The notes: generated from the sequence alone by a model not told the origin. 64,000 bases of DNA from Shimia sp. R10_1 (GCF_017744095.1 NZ_JAGHQX010000014.1:1-64000); one strand, 5' to 3'; positions 43,605 through 52,020 are shown, counted from the first letter of the stretch. Numbers and translations: made by a program.

Positions 43605-45245
43605 ATGGTCGATGTGATCATCGTAGGCGGCGGCCTGGCTGGGTTGGTGGCTGCACGTGAAGCTGCGCTTCGGGGGCGTCAGGTTGTCGTGTTGGATCAG
43701 GAAGGCACGCAGAGCCTTGGCGGCCAAGCTTTTTGGAGCCTTGGCGGTTTGTTTATGGTGGATACGCCTGAACAGCGGCGTATGGGGGTGAAGGACAGCG
43801 CAGAACTTGCTTATGCGGATTGGATGGGATCTGCGCAGTTCGATAGGCCCGAGGATGAAAACCCGCGCCGCGTGGCCGAAGCCTATCTAGAATTTGCCAG
43901 CGGTGAGATGCGCAGTTGGCTGCGAGAGATCGGTATGCGGTGGTTCCCGGTGGTGGGGTGGGCCGAGCGTGGCGGCGCGTTGGCGCATGGTCACGGAAAT
44001 TCTGTCCCACGTTTTCACATCACTTGGGGAACAGGCCCCGGAGTGGTCGCACCGTTTGAGCGGGACGTCCGACAACTGACAGGCGACGGTAAAATCGACT
44101 TGCAGTTTCGCCGAAAAGTCACTGAGTTGATTGTCGAAAACAGCGTTGTCAAAGGAGTGCGCGGGGCAATCTTAGCGGACGATGGCGCTGAGAGGGGGCG
44201 CTCTACATCGCGTGACATTGTCGGCGATTTTGAACTGAGGGCAGAGTCCGTGGTTTTGACCACTGGCGGCATTGGCGGCGACCATGAGATGGTGAGGCGG
44301 TATTGGCCCCAAGATCGGCTGGGTGCCGCACCCAAACGCATGGTGGCCGGGGTCCCAGACTACGTTGATGGGCAGATGCAGCGGCAAGCTGAAGCGGCAG
44401 GGGCGGCGGTCATCAATGGCGATCGCATGTGGCACTATACCGAAGGGTTGGCCAACTGGGATCCGATCTGGCCAAACCATGGTATTCGTGTCCTCCCTGG
44501 GCCAAGCTCCATGTGGTTTGACGCTTTGGGAGATCGGATGGAGGCGCCCTATCTGCCGGGATTTGACAGTTTAGGCACCTTAAAGCGGATCCTGTCTACA
44601 GGGCATGCTCACAGCTGGTTCATTTTGACGCAAAAGATCATTGAAAAAGAATTCGCCCTATCCGGATCTGAGCAGAACCCTGACTTGTCTTCAGGCAAGT
44701 TCATTGAGGTGCTCAAGGGGCGTTTGCTCTCCAAAGGCGCACCGGCACCGGTGGAGGCATTCAAGCGTCATGGGGAAGATTTTGTTGTTGCAGATGAGCT
44801 GGACACTCTTGTGGCTGGCATGAATGCAGTCACGCCAGAAGTGCCTGTCTCGCTTGACAAAATCCGCTCTCAGATCGTCGCACGCGATGCACAGATCGAC
44901 AACCCATTTAGCAAGGATGCGCAAGTTACCGCGATCAGAGGCGCGCGTGCATTTCTGGGGGATCGCCTGATCCGTACAGCCAAGCCACATCGCATTCTGG
45001 ATCCAGTCAACGGCCCGTTGATTGCCGTGCGCCTTAACATTCTGACGCGGAAATCGCTGGGTGGGTTGCATACTGATATCGCTGGACAGGTTCTCAAGCC
45101 GGATGGCAATGCATTTGAGGGTCTGTTTGCGGCTGGAGAAGTCGCAGGCTTTGGTGGTGGTGGCTATCACGGCTACAATGCGTTGGAGGGGACTTTCCTT
45201 GGCGGCTGCATCTTCTCAGGGCGGGCCGTGGGGCGTGCAGTATAA
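43605..45245 (+). CDS. FAD-binding dehydrogenase (fumarate reductase/KstD-like)
   Basis: A 546-residue flavoprotein. The dinucleotide loop is VIIVGGGLAGLVAAREAALRG; SLGGQAFWSLGGLFMV and TTGGIGGDHEMVRRYWP follow; GGLHTDIAGQVLKPDG...GLFAAGEVAGFGGGGYHGYNALEG is the C-terminal FAD motif of the fumarate reductase/3-ketosteroid dehydrogenase group. It corresponds to the predicted oxidoreductases annotated as FAD-binding dehydrogenase. Substrate unknown. CGGGAGGAGG before the ATG is a strong ribosome-binding site. Confidence 0.85.
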   Translation: MVDVIIVGGGLAGLVAAREAALRGRQVVVLDQEGTQSLGGQAFWSLGGLFMVDTPEQRRMGVKDSAELAYADWMGSAQFDRPEDENPRRVAEAYLEFASGEMRSWLREIGMRWFPVVGWAERGGALAHGHGNSVPRFHITWGTGPGVVAPFERDVRQLTGDGKIDLQFRRKVTELIVENSVVKGVRGAILADDGAERGRSTSRDIVGDFELRAESVVLTTGGIGGDHEMVRRYWPQDRLGAAPKRMVAGVPDYVDGQMQRQAEAAGAAVINGDRMWHYTEGLANWDPIWPNHGIRVLPGPSSMWFDALGDRMEAPYLPGFDSLGTLKRILSTGHAHSWFILTQKIIEKEFALSGSEQNPDLSSGKFIEVLKGRLLSKGAPAPVEAFKRHGEDFVVADELDTLVAGMNAVTPEVPVSLDKIRSQIVARDAQIDNPFSKDAQVTAIRGARAFLGDRLIRTAKPHRILDPVNGPLIAVRLNILTRKSLGGLHTDIAGQVLKPDGNAFEGLFAAGEVAGFGGGGYHGYNALEGTFLGGCIFSGRAVGRAV

Positions 45246-45311
45246 GATTTAGATTTGTGGTCTGAGCCGTGCTAACCTCCCCATATTTTAAAGAGTATTG
45301 GGAGGACTACC

Positions 45312-45746
45312 ATGAAACATCTGTTTGCGGCAGCTCTGATTGCTATTGCTTCTCAAGGGGTTGCAGGTGGTGCGCCCTCGCCTGAGGGGGCGGAGGTGTA
45401 CTTTGTCAATCTGTCTGATGGAGACACTGTGCAGTCCCCGGTTTTGGTGCAGTTTGGACTTTCTGGGATGGGGGTTGCGCCTGCTGGGACGGAGGTTGAG
45501 AACACGGGACATCACCATATTTTCATCAACCGGCCACCGCTTGGAGAAGGGGCTGAGGATGCTGATCTGCTTGAAAATGGAGTGCCAACGGATGACAACC
45601 ATCGTCATTTTGGCGGCGGTCAGACGGAAGTGACGCTGGAGCTGCCAGCGGGGACCCATACATTGCAGCTGGTGCTGGGGGATGAATTCCATGTGCCACA
45701 CACCCCACCGGTTGTCTCTGAGGTGATTACGATCACTGTCAATTAA
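45312..45746 (+). CDS. DUF4399-family exported protein
   Basis: A 144-residue protein with a signal peptide (MKHLFAAALIAIASQGVAG). The mature part is a beta-rich DUF4399 domain: VYFVNLSDGDTVQSPVLVQFGLSGMGVAPAG, NTGHHHIFINRPPL with three adjacent histidines, HRHFGGGQTEVTLELPAGTHTLQLVLGD and HVPH. The many histidines suggest metal binding; the role is unknown. GGGAGGAC precedes the ATG. Confidence 0.83.
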   Translation: MKHLFAAALIAIASQGVAGGAPSPEGAEVYFVNLSDGDTVQSPVLVQFGLSGMGVAPAGTEVENTGHHHIFINRPPLGEGAEDADLLENGVPTDDNHRHFGGGQTEVTLELPAGTHTLQLVLGDEFHVPHTPPVVSEVITITVN

Positions 45747-45807
45747 GTGATGGCTGCGGTGCGGATAGCCATTGCAACCCGTTAACACTTGGGGGCAGGA
45801 TCGCGCC

Positions 45808-46668
45808 ATGACTGAGACCATCCTGCCCCCCGCTGACGCCGAAGACCGCCGTGCCATCCAGCCGGTGATTTGCTATCCGAACACCACTCTGCCGACCCCA
45901 CCACTGGCGCTTTATCAAGCGGCGAGAAAAGACGCGACCAAGGTGGACGAGGTGCTGATCCCCGCGCGGGATGCGCGCTGTTTTGAAGTGCCTGCGGGAC
46001 ATTTCTTTCGCATCACATCGGTGGAAGGCCCGCAGGTGGGGGATCTCAATCTGTGGAATGCGCATGATCTGAATGAGCGGTTTTTCTCTGGAAAAACAAG
46101 AGCTTTGCACGGCATGCACATCACGACCGGAGAACGAATGTGGTCGAGCCTGCCCAATCTGCGGCCGATGGCGACCATCGTGACAGATACGTTGGGCTGG
46201 TACGGGATCGATGCCTACGGTGGCTCCGTGCATGATGTGATTGGCACGCGCTGTGACCCCTATACGGGCAACCTGTTGAGTGGCGATCAGTATCATTATT
46301 GCTGCCATTCCAATCTGACCCGTGCTTTGGCGGCGCATAGGGGAATGCGTTTGGAAGACGCGGAGCCGCATGTGCATGATGTTCTTAACGTTTTCATGTG
46401 CACAGGCTTCACGCGAGACACGGGGCAATACTTTATGAAAGCCAGTCCAGTGCGCCCCGGCGACTATCTGGAAGCCTTTGCGGAGATCGATTTGCTGGGC
46501 GCATTGAGCGCTTGTCCGGGGGGCGATTGCTCGGCTGAACACAGCAGTGATGCAGCCGCGTGTTACCCGCTTCTGGTGGAGGTCTTGGCGCCGAAAGAGG
46601 GCGCGCTGGAAGGGTGGGAAAGCCCCGCGATCAATGGGTATGATCGCAGCCATGGCGTGACGCGTTAA
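45808..46668 (+). CDS. Urea carboxylase-associated-type protein (DUF1989)
   Basis: A 286-residue DUF1989 protein. Features: VLIPARDARCFEVPAGHFFRITSVEGPQVGDLNLWNAHD, which is the family N-terminus, RTGERMW-like (ITTGERMWSSLPNLRPM), YHYCCHSNLTRAL with paired Cys and His that may bind metal, and DVLNVFMCTGFTRDTGQYF. Members accompany urea or amine catabolism genes but none is adjacent here, so the role is open. ATG 45808 follows GGGGGCAGGA; the upstream open frame is not supported. Confidence 0.8.
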   Translation: MTETILPPADAEDRRAIQPVICYPNTTLPTPPLALYQAARKDATKVDEVLIPARDARCFEVPAGHFFRITSVEGPQVGDLNLWNAHDLNERFFSGKTRALHGMHITTGERMWSSLPNLRPMATIVTDTLGWYGIDAYGGSVHDVIGTRCDPYTGNLLSGDQYHYCCHSNLTRALAAHRGMRLEDAEPHVHDVLNVFMCTGFTRDTGQYFMKASPVRPGDYLEAFAEIDLLGALSACPGGDCSAEHSSDAAACYPLLVEVLAPKEGALEGWESPAINGYDRSHGVTR

Positions 46669-46682
46669 CCATAAAATTTGAT

Positions 46683-46723
46683 GTCGGTATTGCGTCTGTA
46701 TCGCGGCTGTAATGCGGAGGTGC
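46683..46723. repeat. Three-unit 11-bp tandem repeat, copy 2
   Basis: Units GTCGGTATTGC, GTCTGTATCGC and GGCTGTAATGC, then GGAGGTGC. The order matches units 1, 3 and 4 and the tail of copy 1 at 23164-23215. It starts 14 bases after the DUF1989 stop. The following bases to about 46900 hold no gene that I can support. Confidence 0.8.
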
Positions 46724-46908
46724 AAATTTACGGCTGCCTCAAAAGGTAAACGCCGCGCGCGGGTGGTGCGGTTTTAATGGATCGTATTGCCAGCGTGCGG
46801 TGGTGCTTGTGGGAAGGTAGGTTTGGCATCGCAAGCGAATTTCCAGGGTGTCGAGCGAGCAGGGGCTTGCGGCTAGAGGTGCAATGTTGGATCGGCTATC
46901 CGGACACC

Positions 46909-46980
46909 GTGCAGCGAAGGTAGGCAGTGAGCCCGATTTGACCGATGCAGCGCTCCGCACCAATGACAGCAATGCGCAGA
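46909..46980. repeat. Left degenerate flank of the ECF41 cassette
   Basis: It contains TGAGCCC-N3-TTGACCG, then 20 bases and TGAC-N1-GC-N2-TG. The same anchors at identical spacing occur in reverse complement at about 48940-48985, after the cassette. The sequence up to 47070 continues with similar non-coding modules (CGGACAAAGCACC, GATGGCCGC). No intact frame was found. Confidence 0.5.
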
Positions 46981-47072
46981 AAGCGAGCTTTGCAAAGTTC
47001 AGTTTTCATTGGCAGCTGTGCGGACAAAGCACCGTTTCGCTGCGGCTGCTCCGATGGCCGCTTTTTGAGGTT

Positions 47073-47099
47073 CGTCACAAACTCTCGTTCTGGATCGTC
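47073..47099 (+). promoter_or_regulatory. Predicted ECF41 sigma-factor promoter
   Basis: CGTCACA, 16 bases, then CGTC. The ECF41 consensus known from studied members is TGTCACA-N16-CGTC, so this differs at one base and has exact spacing. It lies 32 bases before the first gene of the cassette, which suggests that the sigma factor activates its own operon. Confidence 0.75.
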
Positions 47100-47130
47100 T
47101 TATCTCTGAAACCTCAATTTTGGAGATATG

Positions 47131-47517
47131 ATGCGAAATTTAGTTTTAATCGGGGTCGGAGGGATTTCAGTTCTGACTGCGGTCTATATGTGGACGGCCA
47201 CGCAGCATTGGTATCACACGGTACCGGGGGTCGCACTCACGGGGCCAATGAACTTTCACTTTGCCAAGGATGTCGCCCTTGCCTATCTGTCAAGCGGGGC
47301 GGCCCTGATCTGGGCTGGAGTCAAACATGACAAAACAGCCGGAATCTTCGGTGCGTCCTGGCTCGTCCTGCATGCGCTTTTTCATATTTGGATCTGGCTT
47401 CATCGCGGCACGCCGGCCGATCTGATTGCCCTCACCAACCTGATAGGTATCCAGATTCCCGCTTTTGCAGGGTTCATTTCCGCGGCCCGTTTGAAGTCAG
47501 AAGGGAGGACATCATGA
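47131..47517 (+). CDS. Four-helix membrane protein of the ECF41 cassette
   Basis: A 128-residue protein with four hydrophobic helices (NLVLIGVGGISVLTAVYMW; FAKDVALAYLSSGAALIWAG; IFGASWLVLHALFHIWIWL; LTNLIGIQIPAFAGFISAARL). His and Trp residues lie close to the helices. I prefer ATG 47131 because GGAG is five bases before it; the ATG at 47128 is too close. Family not identified; its stop overlaps the next start (ATGA), so it is coexpressed with the CMD-like protein and the sigma factor. Confidence 0.78.
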   Translation: MRNLVLIGVGGISVLTAVYMWTATQHWYHTVPGVALTGPMNFHFAKDVALAYLSSGAALIWAGVKHDKTAGIFGASWLVLHALFHIWIWLHRGTPADLIALTNLIGIQIPAFAGFISAARLKSEGRTS

Positions 47518-48056
47518 TCCGTGCGCTTCTTAAAACTGGTTTTCAGCGGTTCGGGTCGCGATACAATTACGATACAAGCTATATGAGCCATGTTGCTGAT
47601 ACCTCGGCAAAGGCAGCGCTGCGGATGTCAATCCTGCCATTTTACAGCCAATTTCGCGGTCCCAAGGACGCTCAGAACGTCTGGGCAGGTGCAATGCTTG
47701 GATCAACGCTGGACGGTGACTGCGGACCATGTGTGCAACTGATCGTTGACATGGCGCTTGAGGCTGGGGTTCCGGCAGACCAGCTCGTGCTTTGCCTTCA
47801 AGGCGATGTAAAGGCAGCGGGTGATGTTGGCCTTGGGTTTCGGTTCTCCCAGGCGGCAATTGCGAACGCTCCCGAACTCGACAGCCGACGGCAAGAAATT
47901 GAAGCGCGTTTTGGTGCGGCGGCAGTCACTGCGGCCTCTTTTGCAGCCTCAAGCGGGCGAATATACCCTGTCCTGAAACGCGGCCTTGGCTTCGGGCAAA
48001 CCTGTAGCCGTGTGACAATCGCGGACGAAACCACAAAAGTACGGTATCCATCATGA
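47514..48056 (+). CDS. Carboxymuconolactone decarboxylase/AhpD-like protein
   Basis: A 180-residue helical protein. The central motif is STLDGDCGPCVQLIVDMALEAGV, with CxxC on a helix as in AhpD-like and carboxymuconolactone-decarboxylase-like proteins, although the following His of AhpD is absent. The C-terminus has further helices rich in Ala. ECF41 sigma genes are typically next to a carboxymuconolactone decarboxylase, oxidoreductase or epimerase gene (COE), and this protein fills that place. It overlaps both neighbours by four bases. Reaction unknown. Confidence 0.72.
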   Translation: MIRALLKTGFQRFGSRYNYDTSYMSHVADTSAKAALRMSILPFYSQFRGPKDAQNVWAGAMLGSTLDGDCGPCVQLIVDMALEAGVPADQLVLCLQGDVKAAGDVGLGFRFSQAAIANAPELDSRRQEIEARFGAAAVTAASFAASSGRIYPVLKRGLGFGQTCSRVTIADETTKVRYPS

Positions 48057-48928
48057 ACATGGTCGCGGACATATTTGAGGCAGAACGCCCAAAACTGATA
48101 TCACTGTGCTATCGCATGTTGGGTGAACGTGCAGGTGCGGAAGACGCTGTACAAGACACATGGCTGAAATGGTCAGCAGTCGACGCGGCCCAGATTGACA
48201 ACCCGGCGGCTTGGCTGCGCCGGGTTGCCACGAATGTTGCCATCGACACGTTGCGTACCGCCCATCGACAGCGCGAAGTCTATGTCGGCCCCTGGCTGCC
48301 CGAGCCCCTTATTCAGGGTGAAACACAAGAACCTGTGCATCAGTTTGAGCTTGCGCAGGAATGCGAGCTGGCATTGCTGTGGGCGATGGAGCGGCTCACG
48401 GAACGAGAGCGCGCGGCGTTCATTCTGCGAGAGGCCTTCGACGCCAGCTATTCGGACATTGCAAAAACGCTTGGCGCAACCGAAGCCGCTTGTCGCCAAC
48501 TTGTCAGCCGTTCGCAAAAGAAATTGCAGGACTCTGGTCCCCGTTTCGACGCCACTCCGGAAGAAGTCGCAGACTTGAGCCAGCGCTTTTTCATGGCGAT
48601 CATGGCGGAAGACTTCGATGCGGCTCTGTCGTTACTGACACCCAAGTCCGTTGCACTGTCTGATGGCGGGGCGAAAAGGCGTGCCGCGCGGCGTCCATTG
48701 ATCGGTGGCAGCGAGATTCTACAAGTGTTCCGAGCTTTGTATGAAAAAACACGCCATGAACCCGGCTGGACAACCCGGATTGCATTGGTGAATACCAAAC
48801 CCGCCTTTTTGCGATATCAATTCGAGCAATTGGACTCCGTCACGACGCTTGCTCCCGATCAAAGTGGAAAAATCGCGTGGCTGTATACCATGAGAAATCC
48901 AGACAAACTTGGGGTGATCGAACAGTAG
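48053..48928 (+). CDS. ECF41-type RNA polymerase sigma factor with C-terminal SnoaL-like domain
   Basis: A 291-residue sigma factor. Region 2 is ISLCYRMLGERAGAEDAVQDTWLKW and region 4 is ERERAAFILREAFDASYSDIAKTLGATEAACRQLVSRSQKK. The linker motif YVGPWLPEPLI and the C-terminal motifs SDGGAKRRAA and LVNTKPAFLRY, then YTMRNPDKL, match the WLPEP, DGGGK and NGxPA motifs of ECF41 (SigJ-like) factors, whose fused SnoaL-like domain modulates activity without a separate anti-sigma factor. DGGA and NTKPA are slight variants. It closes a three-gene operon with ATGA overlaps. Confidence 0.9.
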   Translation: MNMVADIFEAERPKLISLCYRMLGERAGAEDAVQDTWLKWSAVDAAQIDNPAAWLRRVATNVAIDTLRTAHRQREVYVGPWLPEPLIQGETQEPVHQFELAQECELALLWAMERLTERERAAFILREAFDASYSDIAKTLGATEAACRQLVSRSQKKLQDSGPRFDATPEEVADLSQRFFMAIMAEDFDAALSLLTPKSVALSDGGAKRRAARRPLIGGSEILQVFRALYEKTRHEPGWTTRIALVNTKPAFLRYQFEQLDSVTTLAPDQSGKIAWLYTMRNPDKLGVIEQ

Positions 48929-48930
48929 TG

Positions 48931-49050
48931 AAATCGGCAAAGCAGTCACTTGCTGCGCCGCAGAAGCCGGTCAATATGGGCTCAAAGTGAAGTTTCACGG
49001 CGGTCTGCACCAAAGGCCGCTTCGGGCTGACAGCGGTCATTGAAAGCTTA
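48931..49050. repeat. Right degenerate flank of the ECF41 cassette (inverted relative to left)
   Basis: Read in reverse complement it holds TGAGCCC-N3-TTGACCG, 20 bases, TGAC-N1-GC-N2-TG, matching the left flank in order and spacing. It follows the sigma-factor stop by two bases. The identity is partial and decayed, and no frame is preserved. Confidence 0.5.
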
Positions 49051-49132
49051 AACACGTACTTAAAATCTGAAACGCACGGTCCCCACCAACGCGCAGGCGA
49101 CGCAGCCGACCAGCCTCACCCCATCTCTACGG

Positions 49133-49178
49133 GCCCTCCCCCAAGGGAGGGGGCTTAACCCCCACCCAGGGTCGGGGG
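49133..49178. repeat. Two adjacent GC-rich stem-loops
   Basis: CCCTCCC pairs with GGGAGGG around CCAA, and a few bases later CCCCC pairs with GGGGG enclosing ACCC and GGGT. They lie in the 352-base gap between the sigma gene and the HNH gene, which otherwise shows only the right flank repeat. They may act as terminators or a REP-like element. Confidence 0.5.
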
Positions 49179-49280
49179 CTGGTCTATGTGATCTGTGACG
49201 ATCATTGCAGATATTTTGGGGGATGATCTGGCAGCCAAATAGAATGCCGCGACCACCTTTGCGCGGGCTACTCCTCCCAA

Positions 49281-49865
49281 TCACGCCTGCAGTTCGGCGT
49301 CCCAATACAGATAGTCCATCCAGCTGTCGTGCAGGAAGTTGGGGGGGAATTTGCGGCCGACATTGCGGAGTTCTTCAGAGCCGGGTTGGCGCGGCGGTTT
49401 GCGCAGGCTCATGCGGGCCTGGCGCAGGCTTTTGGAGCCTTTTCTGAGATTGCAGGGCGAGCAGGCGGCGACGACGTTTTCCCAGCTGGTCACACCTCCG
49501 GCGGCGCGGGGGATGACGTGATCGAAGGTCAGATCTCCTCGGGCGCCGCAGTATTGGCACTGAAATTCATCGCGCAGAAATAAATTAAAGCGCGTGAAGG
49601 CCACGCGCTTTTGCAATTGAACATAATCTTTGAGGACAACAACCGAAGGGATGCGTATTTCGGTGGAGGGGCTGCGGACCACATGGTCGTATTCAGCCAC
49701 GATGTCGACGCGATCCATATAGGCGGCTTTGATGGCGTCTTGCCAAGGCCATAAAGAGAGCGGGTAGTAGGAGAGGGGGCGGTAGTCGGCGTTCAATACG
49801 AGGGCAGGGTGGTGTTTCAACCCGCCGGGACTTCGTGTGAATTCTGTCCTAAAATCTCCGTCCAT
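49281..49865 (-). CDS. HNH endonuclease
   Basis: A 194-residue protein with a DUF-type N-terminus (HHPALVLNADYRPLSYYPLSLWPWQDAI) and a central HNH domain: CQYCGARGDLTFDHVIPRAAGG (His in DHV), then SWENVVAACSPCNLRKGSKS, giving two CxxC zinc knuckles and the second half of the nuclease motif. This is the common chromosomal family found across Rhodobacterales, probably a housekeeping nuclease of unknown target. It is not linked to an intron, phage or restriction gene here. Confidence 0.9.
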   Translation of the reverse strand: MDGDFRTEFTRSPGGLKHHPALVLNADYRPLSYYPLSLWPWQDAIKAAYMDRVDIVAEYDHVVRSPSTEIRIPSVVVLKDYVQLQKRVAFTRFNLFLRDEFQCQYCGARGDLTFDHVIPRAAGGVTSWENVVAACSPCNLRKGSKSLRQARMSLRKPPRQPGSEELRNVGRKFPPNFLHDSWMDYLYWDAELQA

Positions 49866-50050
49866 CTTCGATCTCCCTTTGCGCCCATCTTGCGACGTTT
49901 GGCTGTCTGGGCTGCCCGCTTGTAACTACTATATCTCGTGTCTTTGATCTGACAAGCCTCACGATATGCGAAAGTGTCGCAGGGGATGAGGCAGGTGCAG
50001 AGTGTCAGCAGTGCGTGACGCTTTCATGACGGGCCTGTGGATAAAATGAA

Positions 50051-50081
50051 AGCGCCGCGCTCAAATATCAAGCGCGGCGTT
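50051..50081 (-). terminator. Terminator of the outer-membrane barrel gene
   Basis: CGCCGCGCT pairs with AGCGCGGCG around a nine-base loop, followed on the minus strand by TTTCATTTT. It is 26 bases after the barrel gene stop. The region 49866-50050 contains the HNH promoter and no further gene. Confidence 0.82.
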
Positions 50082-50106
50082 AACAGAATTGACCTGTTGG
50101 CCGGTG

Positions 50107-51762
50107 TCAGTAGAACTTCAAGCCGTTGAGATCGAAGGTTTTAGACAGAGTGAGGGCAAAGCGTGTGTCGTCTTGCGCAACCATGCTGCCGATGCCCTGA
50201 CGCCCGATGGCGTTGGTGGCTTGGGCGTCTATGCTAAAGCCGGATTGGCCCAAGTGGTAGCGTGCGCCGGCGGCCCAGGTTGTTTCGTCCCCATCGCGCC
50301 CCACAGGGGTGACCTCCGCGATCAGTTCCAAACCGTTGCCAAAGCCATAGTTCACGCCCATGCCAAAGCCGACCAACTCATTGTTGCCAAAGGCGCCGAT
50401 TTTTGGGCTGGCGGTCAGAGAGAAGCCGTTTCTGGTTTTATAGTTGGCGATCAGATCGGTGTAGAAGACGCCAACTTTGGTGGGATCAGAGTTGATTTGG
50501 CGCCCATAGAGCATGCGCCCGGTCAAAGAGAACAGATTGCCGTTGTTCTGATCCATAAAGCGCAGTTTGGGGCCAATCATGTAGCGCACGCTGGTGGTGG
50601 GCACGAGATCGGGGTCTGCGGTTGGGTTGTCGGAGTACTGTTCGAAAATCACCTGAATCTCGCCGTCGCGATCGGGGCTGAAACTCAGGGCAACGCCTTT
50701 GTTGTTGTCGCTGCCGCCCCAGATATCTGTGCGCAGCATGCCGGGTTCAAGCGTATCGGCGGCACCGAGGGTGAAGCCGTCTTGTTGCAAATGGACCTGA
50801 CGGGTGGTGGGCGGCAAGGAGAGATCTCGGTAGCTGAGCGGGCGGTTTGCACCGGGTGTGTAGATCAGACGTGCGCCCGCGAGCACATCGTCGCCGTCGG
50901 GCCAGAAGGTCATGACACTGGTTGCAGGCGAGTTGCCCCAGCCATTCGTGAGATATCCCTCAAGACCAAGTCGCGGGGTGACATTGTAGCGTCCGCCCAC
51001 CGTCCAGACAGGCACAGCTTCAAAATTCCCATCGCTGTTGATTGTGTTTTCGCCAGACAGGGCTGTTTCCACGGTGCCAAACATCAACACTCGGTTGGAA
51101 GCGCGGTAGCTGACGCCAGCGCCGAGGCTGACGATCGTGCCATAAAACTCATCTCCGGCCACATCATCGGGTGCCAGTGTCACGCCTGGGGTCAGGTGAA
51201 ACTGGAGTTTTGGCGACACTGTGTAGGTGATCGGCGCTTTGATTGCCCCGATGAACACACCATCTTGATTGGTGTCAAAACCGCCCCAAAAATCAGACTT
51301 CAGGGACGCGAAATTCTCAACTGAACCTAGAGCTGCGATGCTGACGCGGCCATTGTTGTAGAGTTGGTATTTGCCCCAGAGCGCGACTTGCGTGGTTTCG
51401 ATCTGTGGGATCGTTGGGAAGCCAGCGACGGGGCCACCGATTGGGTCAACATAGTTCTGTACGTCGATGCCCATGGTGAAGCGGTCTGTGAACGCATAAG
51501 AGCCGCCGCCATTGTAGACTTGGTTGCCTGTGCCGGTCGGTGTGCTTGGCGAGTTTTGACGCGCACCGATGTTGAGTTCCACAGTACCCGCATGGTTCAT
51601 GTTGGCGGTTTCAAAGCCCACAATCCGTGTGGGTGGGCCTTCAACAACGGATGGGCTGGTTGCCTGTGCTGTTGCCAAGCTCGGGATTGCGGTTGCAGTG
51701 GCCAAACTCACGGTCAGCACCAGAGGAGAAAAAGCACGCGCCTCAGAATTGTGATGGCTCAC
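50107..51762 (-). CDS. Outer-membrane beta-barrel protein
   Basis: A 551-residue protein. I start at GTG 51762 because GGAG lies seven bases upstream and a signal-like stretch (FSPLVLTVSLATATAIPSLATAQA) follows; the frame is open further. The mature protein alternates polar and hydrophobic residues in strands with Gly/Asn turns (GGSYAFTDRFTMGIDVQNY, VALWGKYQLYNNGRVSIAAL, KLQFHLTPGVTLAP, FSLTASPKIGAFG), and it ends with an aromatic residue (LNGLKFY), typical of outer-membrane insertion. It is not one of the classic trimeric porins that I recognise. Substrate unknown. Confidence 0.8.
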   Translation of the reverse strand: MSHHNSEARAFSPLVLTVSLATATAIPSLATAQATSPSVVEGPPTRIVGFETANMNHAGTVELNIGARQNSPSTPTGTGNQVYNGGGSYAFTDRFTMGIDVQNYVDPIGGPVAGFPTIPQIETTQVALWGKYQLYNNGRVSIAALGSVENFASLKSDFWGGFDTNQDGVFIGAIKAPITYTVSPKLQFHLTPGVTLAPDDVAGDEFYGTIVSLGAGVSYRASNRVLMFGTVETALSGENTINSDGNFEAVPVWTVGGRYNVTPRLGLEGYLTNGWGNSPATSVMTFWPDGDDVLAGARLIYTPGANRPLSYRDLSLPPTTRQVHLQQDGFTLGAADTLEPGMLRTDIWGGSDNNKGVALSFSPDRDGEIQVIFEQYSDNPTADPDLVPTTSVRYMIGPKLRFMDQNNGNLFSLTGRMLYGRQINSDPTKVGVFYTDLIANYKTRNGFSLTASPKIGAFGNNELVGFGMGVNYGFGNGLELIAEVTPVGRDGDETTWAAGARYHLGQSGFSIDAQATNAIGRQGIGSMVAQDDTRFALTLSKTFDLNGLKFY

Positions 51763-52020
51763 GGTGGGCTCCAGTAAAATAAAGATGTAGCGATTTACGC
51801 TGTTTCCGAGGCGTTTGGGCATCTCTCACAAAAAGAGAGCGCGAAATTGCCCGCCGTATGCTTCATGAAAACGCAAAGAGCTTTAGTACGAGTGGATAGT
51901 ATATTGGGCGGAGATTGGACCCAAGGGATTTTGCTGTGATAATGAGTTTTTTGTTAGAGTTTTTTTAAGGCGTGGCTCTGGCGCATCGCAGATTGATTTA
52001 GGGTGTCGCCCAAAAGGTAT

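Noticed and set aside
46848-47330. 160-codon plus-strand frame across the ECF41 promoter
   Set aside because: It crosses the repeat flank, the promoter and the start of the membrane-protein gene in another frame and has no domain pattern.
47514-48056. True AhpD peroxidase
   Set aside because: The CxxC is present but the catalytic His that follows in AhpD is missing, so only a CMD/AhpD-like fold is claimed.
49281-49865. Homing endonuclease or mobile-element HNH gene
   Set aside because: No intron, intein or phage genes are adjacent and the N-terminal domain is that of a common chromosomal family.
50089-51324. 411-codon open frame antisense to the outer-membrane barrel gene
   Set aside because: The barrel gene has a signal peptide, strand pattern and terminator; the antisense frame has none of these.
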